Of a stretch of 15,784 nt of DNA, positions 14,085-15,784 are shown one piece after another. The DNA comes from DAOTTW01 sp034437615. Lineage in GTDB: Bacteria > Chloroflexota > Anaerolineae > Aggregatilineales > Phototrophicaceae. Within the stretch, counting starts at the first letter, position 1. Every line of letters begins with the position of its first letter. The DNA lies in assembly GCA_034437615.1 (NCBI GenBank), contig DAOTTW010000156.1:1-15784 (forward strand), given 5' to 3'. The translations under genes were made by a program, and so were the position numbers. The notes beneath the pieces were generated by a model. It was not told where the DNA came from, did not search any database, and was given only the letters and a program-made list of their open reading frames with translations.

Positions 14085-14258
14085 GTAACTACTCAGGCAG
14101 GCATATTTTGCCCGCGAATTGGCCCTCACCCCCTCAATCCCCCTCTCCCGACCGCCGCTACGCGGCTAGGAGAGGGGGAGGCAGGCTACAAAAAGCCCCT
14201 CTCCATTGTTATCTGGGCATGAAGGGAGAGGGTTTTGGGGTGAGGGCTGAGTAGTTAC
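14085..14258 (+). mobile_element. MITE-like repeat, copy C (complete)
   Basis: This is a 174-bp element bounded by perfect 12-bp inverted ends GTAACTACTCAG (14085-14096) and CTGAGTAGTTAC (14247-14258). The interior has two imperfect palindromes of CCCCTCTCC...GGAGAGGGG type plus CCCTCACCCC...GGGGTGAGGG. Copies: complete and inverted at 10243-10416, truncated at 119-244. It encodes nothing and must have been moved by a transposase made elsewhere. No clear target duplication is seen beside this copy. It separates the cobU end from the start of the fusion lipoprotein gene. Confidence 0.85.
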
Positions 14259-14299
14259 ACTGATCCAGACTTTGAGGATCCGCATGGGGGATGGGGCAC

Positions 14300-14851
14300 T
14301 TATTCGGCTGCCTTCAACCGCCAGGGTAGGCCCGCCACCAGTAGCAGCGTATCGTCGGCGTACTGCGCGATGCGCTGGTTAGCCCGTCCCAATGCGTCCC
14401 GATAGAGGCGACCCAAACGATAAGGTGGCACCACCCCCATACCGACCTCATTGCTGATGATAAGCCAGGTGGCAGTGGATTCGTGATAAGCATCCAGCAG
14501 ACCATCGACTTCGCCTAAAATCGCCGCATCGGCATCGGTCTGGCTGCAATCTTCCGGTAATTGCAGCAGGGCATTGGATGCCAATAGGGTGAGACAATCT
14601 ACTACAATTGTATCGTAGTGATTAGCTTCTGCACGGATCGCCTGCTCAACCTGCAACGGTGCTTCTAGGGTTTGCCAATGTGCCGGACGACTCATCTTGT
14701 GTGCAGCGATGCGCGTGCGCATTTCGTCGTCGAACGCCTGAGCTGTCGCCACGAACAGCACCTGATCGCTGTGTTCGCGTGCCCAATTCTCGGCAAAGCT
14801 GCTCTTACCGCTACGTGCGCCGCCGAGTAAAAAAATCAACCGTTTGCCCAT
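14300..14851 (-). CDS. cobU: adenosylcobinamide kinase / adenosylcobinamide-phosphate guanylyltransferase CobU, 183 aa
   Basis: CobU phosphorylates adenosylcobinamide and transfers GMP to it, giving adenosylcobinamide-GDP for nucleotide-loop assembly of vitamin B12. The P-loop GGARSGKS (10-17) is at the N-terminus. RIAAHKMSRPAHW contains His51, matching the guanylylated His of Salmonella CobU. NEVGMGVVP and LGRANQRIA are family hallmarks. I set the start at ATG 14851 because the protein there begins MGKRLIFLLGG, as expected; the frame extends upstream but only as an unrelated shadow of cobS. It overlaps the end of cobS by 16 bp, indicating coupled translation. Last gene of the cobT-cobS-cobU operon. 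Confidence 0.95.
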   Translation of the reverse strand: MGKRLIFLLGGARSGKSSFAENWAREHSDQVLFVATAQAFDDEMRTRIAAHKMSRPAHWQTLEAPLQVEQAIRAEANHYDTIVVDCLTLLASNALLQLPEDCSQTDADAAILGEVDGLLDAYHESTATWLIISNEVGMGVVPPYRLGRLYRDALGRANQRIAQYADDTLLLVAGLPWRLKAAE

Positions 14852-15585
14852 AGACCTAATCCCACGAGACAACCCAATTCGATCAGTTCGCACAATGCCC
14901 CATAGACATCCCCCGTGATGCCACCACCCAGCCGTTTCGCTGCCCAATTGCCAACAAAAAAGACAACCAGCCCACCGATTATCAACCCGATCAGCACGGG
15001 GATAACATCACGCGCTACAGTAACGACTGCCAGTAATGCGATCAACGTTGCGAGGATGACTTGCCAACGCCCCAAACCATCACGGAAGTAACCACCCAGT
15101 CCACCACCCAAATCACCGCCCTGATCAGATGAACGCGCATAGGGAAAGCGATACACGGCAAGCACCATCCCCCAGCGCCCGATTATTGGCGGCAGGATCA
15201 GCAGGAGCGGCGACAGCCCGGCAATAATCGTCCACTTGCCCAGCAGTAGCAGGATCAACCCGACGACCGCCCATGATCCGGCACGTGGGTCTTTCATGAT
15301 CTCCAGGCGGCGTGCTGGTTCGACTGTCGCCAGCAGCCCATCGCAGCTATCGCCAAAGCCGTCGAGATGCAATCCGCCCGTGATGACGACCCACGCCAAC
15401 AGGACAAGAAACGCCGTCGTGCCATCGGCGAAGGGTGAGAATTGCGCGATGGTTGCCATCAGCAAGCCGATCACCAACCCCACCATTGGATACCAGGTGA
15501 ACGACCAGCCCGGCTTGCGGTCTTCAGCGTATCCGAACGGCAGGATCGTCAGGAAAGAAAACGCCGCCCGAAGATCAGCCCACAT
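14836..15585 (-). CDS. cobS: adenosylcobinamide-GDP ribazoletransferase CobS (cobalamin synthase), 249 aa
   Basis: CobS is an integral membrane enzyme that joins adenosylcobinamide-GDP with alpha-ribazole or its phosphate to form adenosylcobalamin or its phosphate. The start FSFLTILPFG, the metal-binding HLDGFGDSCDG (73-83) and MKDPRAGSWA (97-106) are characteristic. About six hydrophobic spans fill the rest. ATG 15585 is chosen over a TTG three bases upstream. It overlaps the cobT end by 11 bp and the cobU start by 16 bp. The length is normal. No obvious ribosome site precedes it, so re-initiation after cobT is likely. Confidence 0.95.
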   Translation of the reverse strand: MWADLRAAFSFLTILPFGYAEDRKPGWSFTWYPMVGLVIGLLMATIAQFSPFADGTTAFLVLLAWVVITGGLHLDGFGDSCDGLLATVEPARRLEIMKDPRAGSWAVVGLILLLLGKWTIIAGLSPLLLILPPIIGRWGMVLAVYRFPYARSSDQGGDLGGGLGGYFRDGLGRWQVILATLIALLAVVTVARDVIPVLIGLIIGGLVVFFVGNWAAKRLGGGITGDVYGALCELIELGCLVGLGLWANG

Positions 15586-15784
15586 CAAGTTCGCCCATCT
15601 CGTTTAACGTCCGCATGGCAGCTTCAAGCAGGGGCAGTGCCAGCACCGCACCTGTGCCTTCTCCTAATCGCAGATCAAGTGCCAGCAGAGGTGCTAATTC
15701 CAGGTAAGCCAACGCGAGCGCATGTCCGGGTTCTGCACCGCAATGTCCGGCGATCAGATAGTTTGTCATATCCAGGTTGATCTG
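15575..15784 (-). CDS. cobT: nicotinate-nucleotide--dimethylbenzimidazole phosphoribosyltransferase CobT, C-terminal part
   Basis: Only the last 69 residues lie inside the window; the gene continues past the right edge. The fragment has GHCGAEPGHALAL and LDLRLGEGTGAVLALPLLEAA, the conserved C-terminal block of CobT with the Glu of RLGEGTGA, which is the catalytic base in Salmonella CobT (Glu317). The enzyme makes alpha-ribazole phosphate from a lower-ligand base such as dimethylbenzimidazole and nicotinate mononucleotide. It is upstream of and overlaps cobS. Any cobalamin riboswitch for the operon would be outside the window. Confidence 0.93.
   Translation of the reverse strand, partial: QINLDMTNYLIAGHCGAEPGHALALAYLELAPLLALDLRLGEGTGAVLALPLLEAAMRTLNEMGELDVG

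Noticed and set aside
14259..14299. Terminator directly after cobU.
   Set aside because: On the minus strand after the cobU stop I found no stem with a T-run before the MITE copy; the MITE itself may end transcription.
14852..14947. Upstream extension of CobU by 32 residues.
   Set aside because: The extension overlaps cobS in another frame and is unlike CobU; family proteins begin just before the P-loop.
1..15784. CRISPR array, tRNA or rRNA genes.
   Set aside because: I saw no regularly spaced direct repeats with unique spacers and no tRNA- or rRNA-like sequence. The pentamer tract has no spacers.

Overview
The window reads as a chromosomal segment of a moderately GC-rich, free-living bacterium, most probably a Chloroflexota (Anaerolineae-like) member. 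This rests on the mixture of AQDD-ending secretion signals, a lipobox substrate-binding protein, the style of dispersed palindromic repeats, and the gene complement. No rRNA, tRNA or full transposase is present to fix the taxonomy, so the assignment is an inference.

Layout. Positions 1-569 hold no convincing gene. They contain hairpins, a left-truncated copy of a 174-bp MITE-like repeat, a GCGCAA/TTGCGC palindrome and a 90-bp tract of 18 pentamers (consensus TTTAC). From 570 to 1571 (+) lies a tandem-duplicated SnoaL-like protein. Convergent to it, a tight minus-strand set (cupin 4399-3737, MetE-like methyltransferase 3716-2562, SMP-30/gluconolactonase-like 2558-1638) looks like one operon behind a 20-bp perfect palindrome. 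A structured 192-bp mobile-element-like sequence (4577-4768) separates it from an upstream Gfo/Idh/MocA oxidoreductase (6018-4798). Together these four genes suggest oxidation of a sugar-like or methylated substrate to a lactone, hydrolysis of the lactone, and a zinc-dependent alkyl transfer. The substrate is unknown.

From 6486 to 10157 (+) there is a complete ProU-type glycine betaine ABC importer, proV-proW-proX, ending in a good intrinsic terminator. A second MITE copy (10243-10416) separates it from convergent msrB (10867-10436). A divergent small uncharacterised gene follows (11090-11647).

The most unusual gene is on the minus strand at 13978-11741. It encodes a 745-residue lipoprotein joining a type-I (branched-chain amino acid-like) periplasmic binding domain to a C-terminal OpuAC/ProX-like glycine-betaine-binding domain. 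It has no permease or ATPase beside it. The third, complete MITE copy (14085-14258) lies upstream of it. The right edge (15784-14300, minus strand) is the nucleotide-loop assembly cluster of cobalamin synthesis, cobT (partial)-cobS-cobU, with overlapping reading frames.

Themes: osmolyte or betaine import, methyl-group chemistry (MetE-like enzyme, cobalamin) and oxidative-stress repair (MsrB) sit close together, but a functional link between them is inference. The intergenic DNA is rich in repeats: three copies of one TIR-bearing element, a fourth element sharing the same ends but carrying a different, RNA-like interior, and several short hairpin families next to them.
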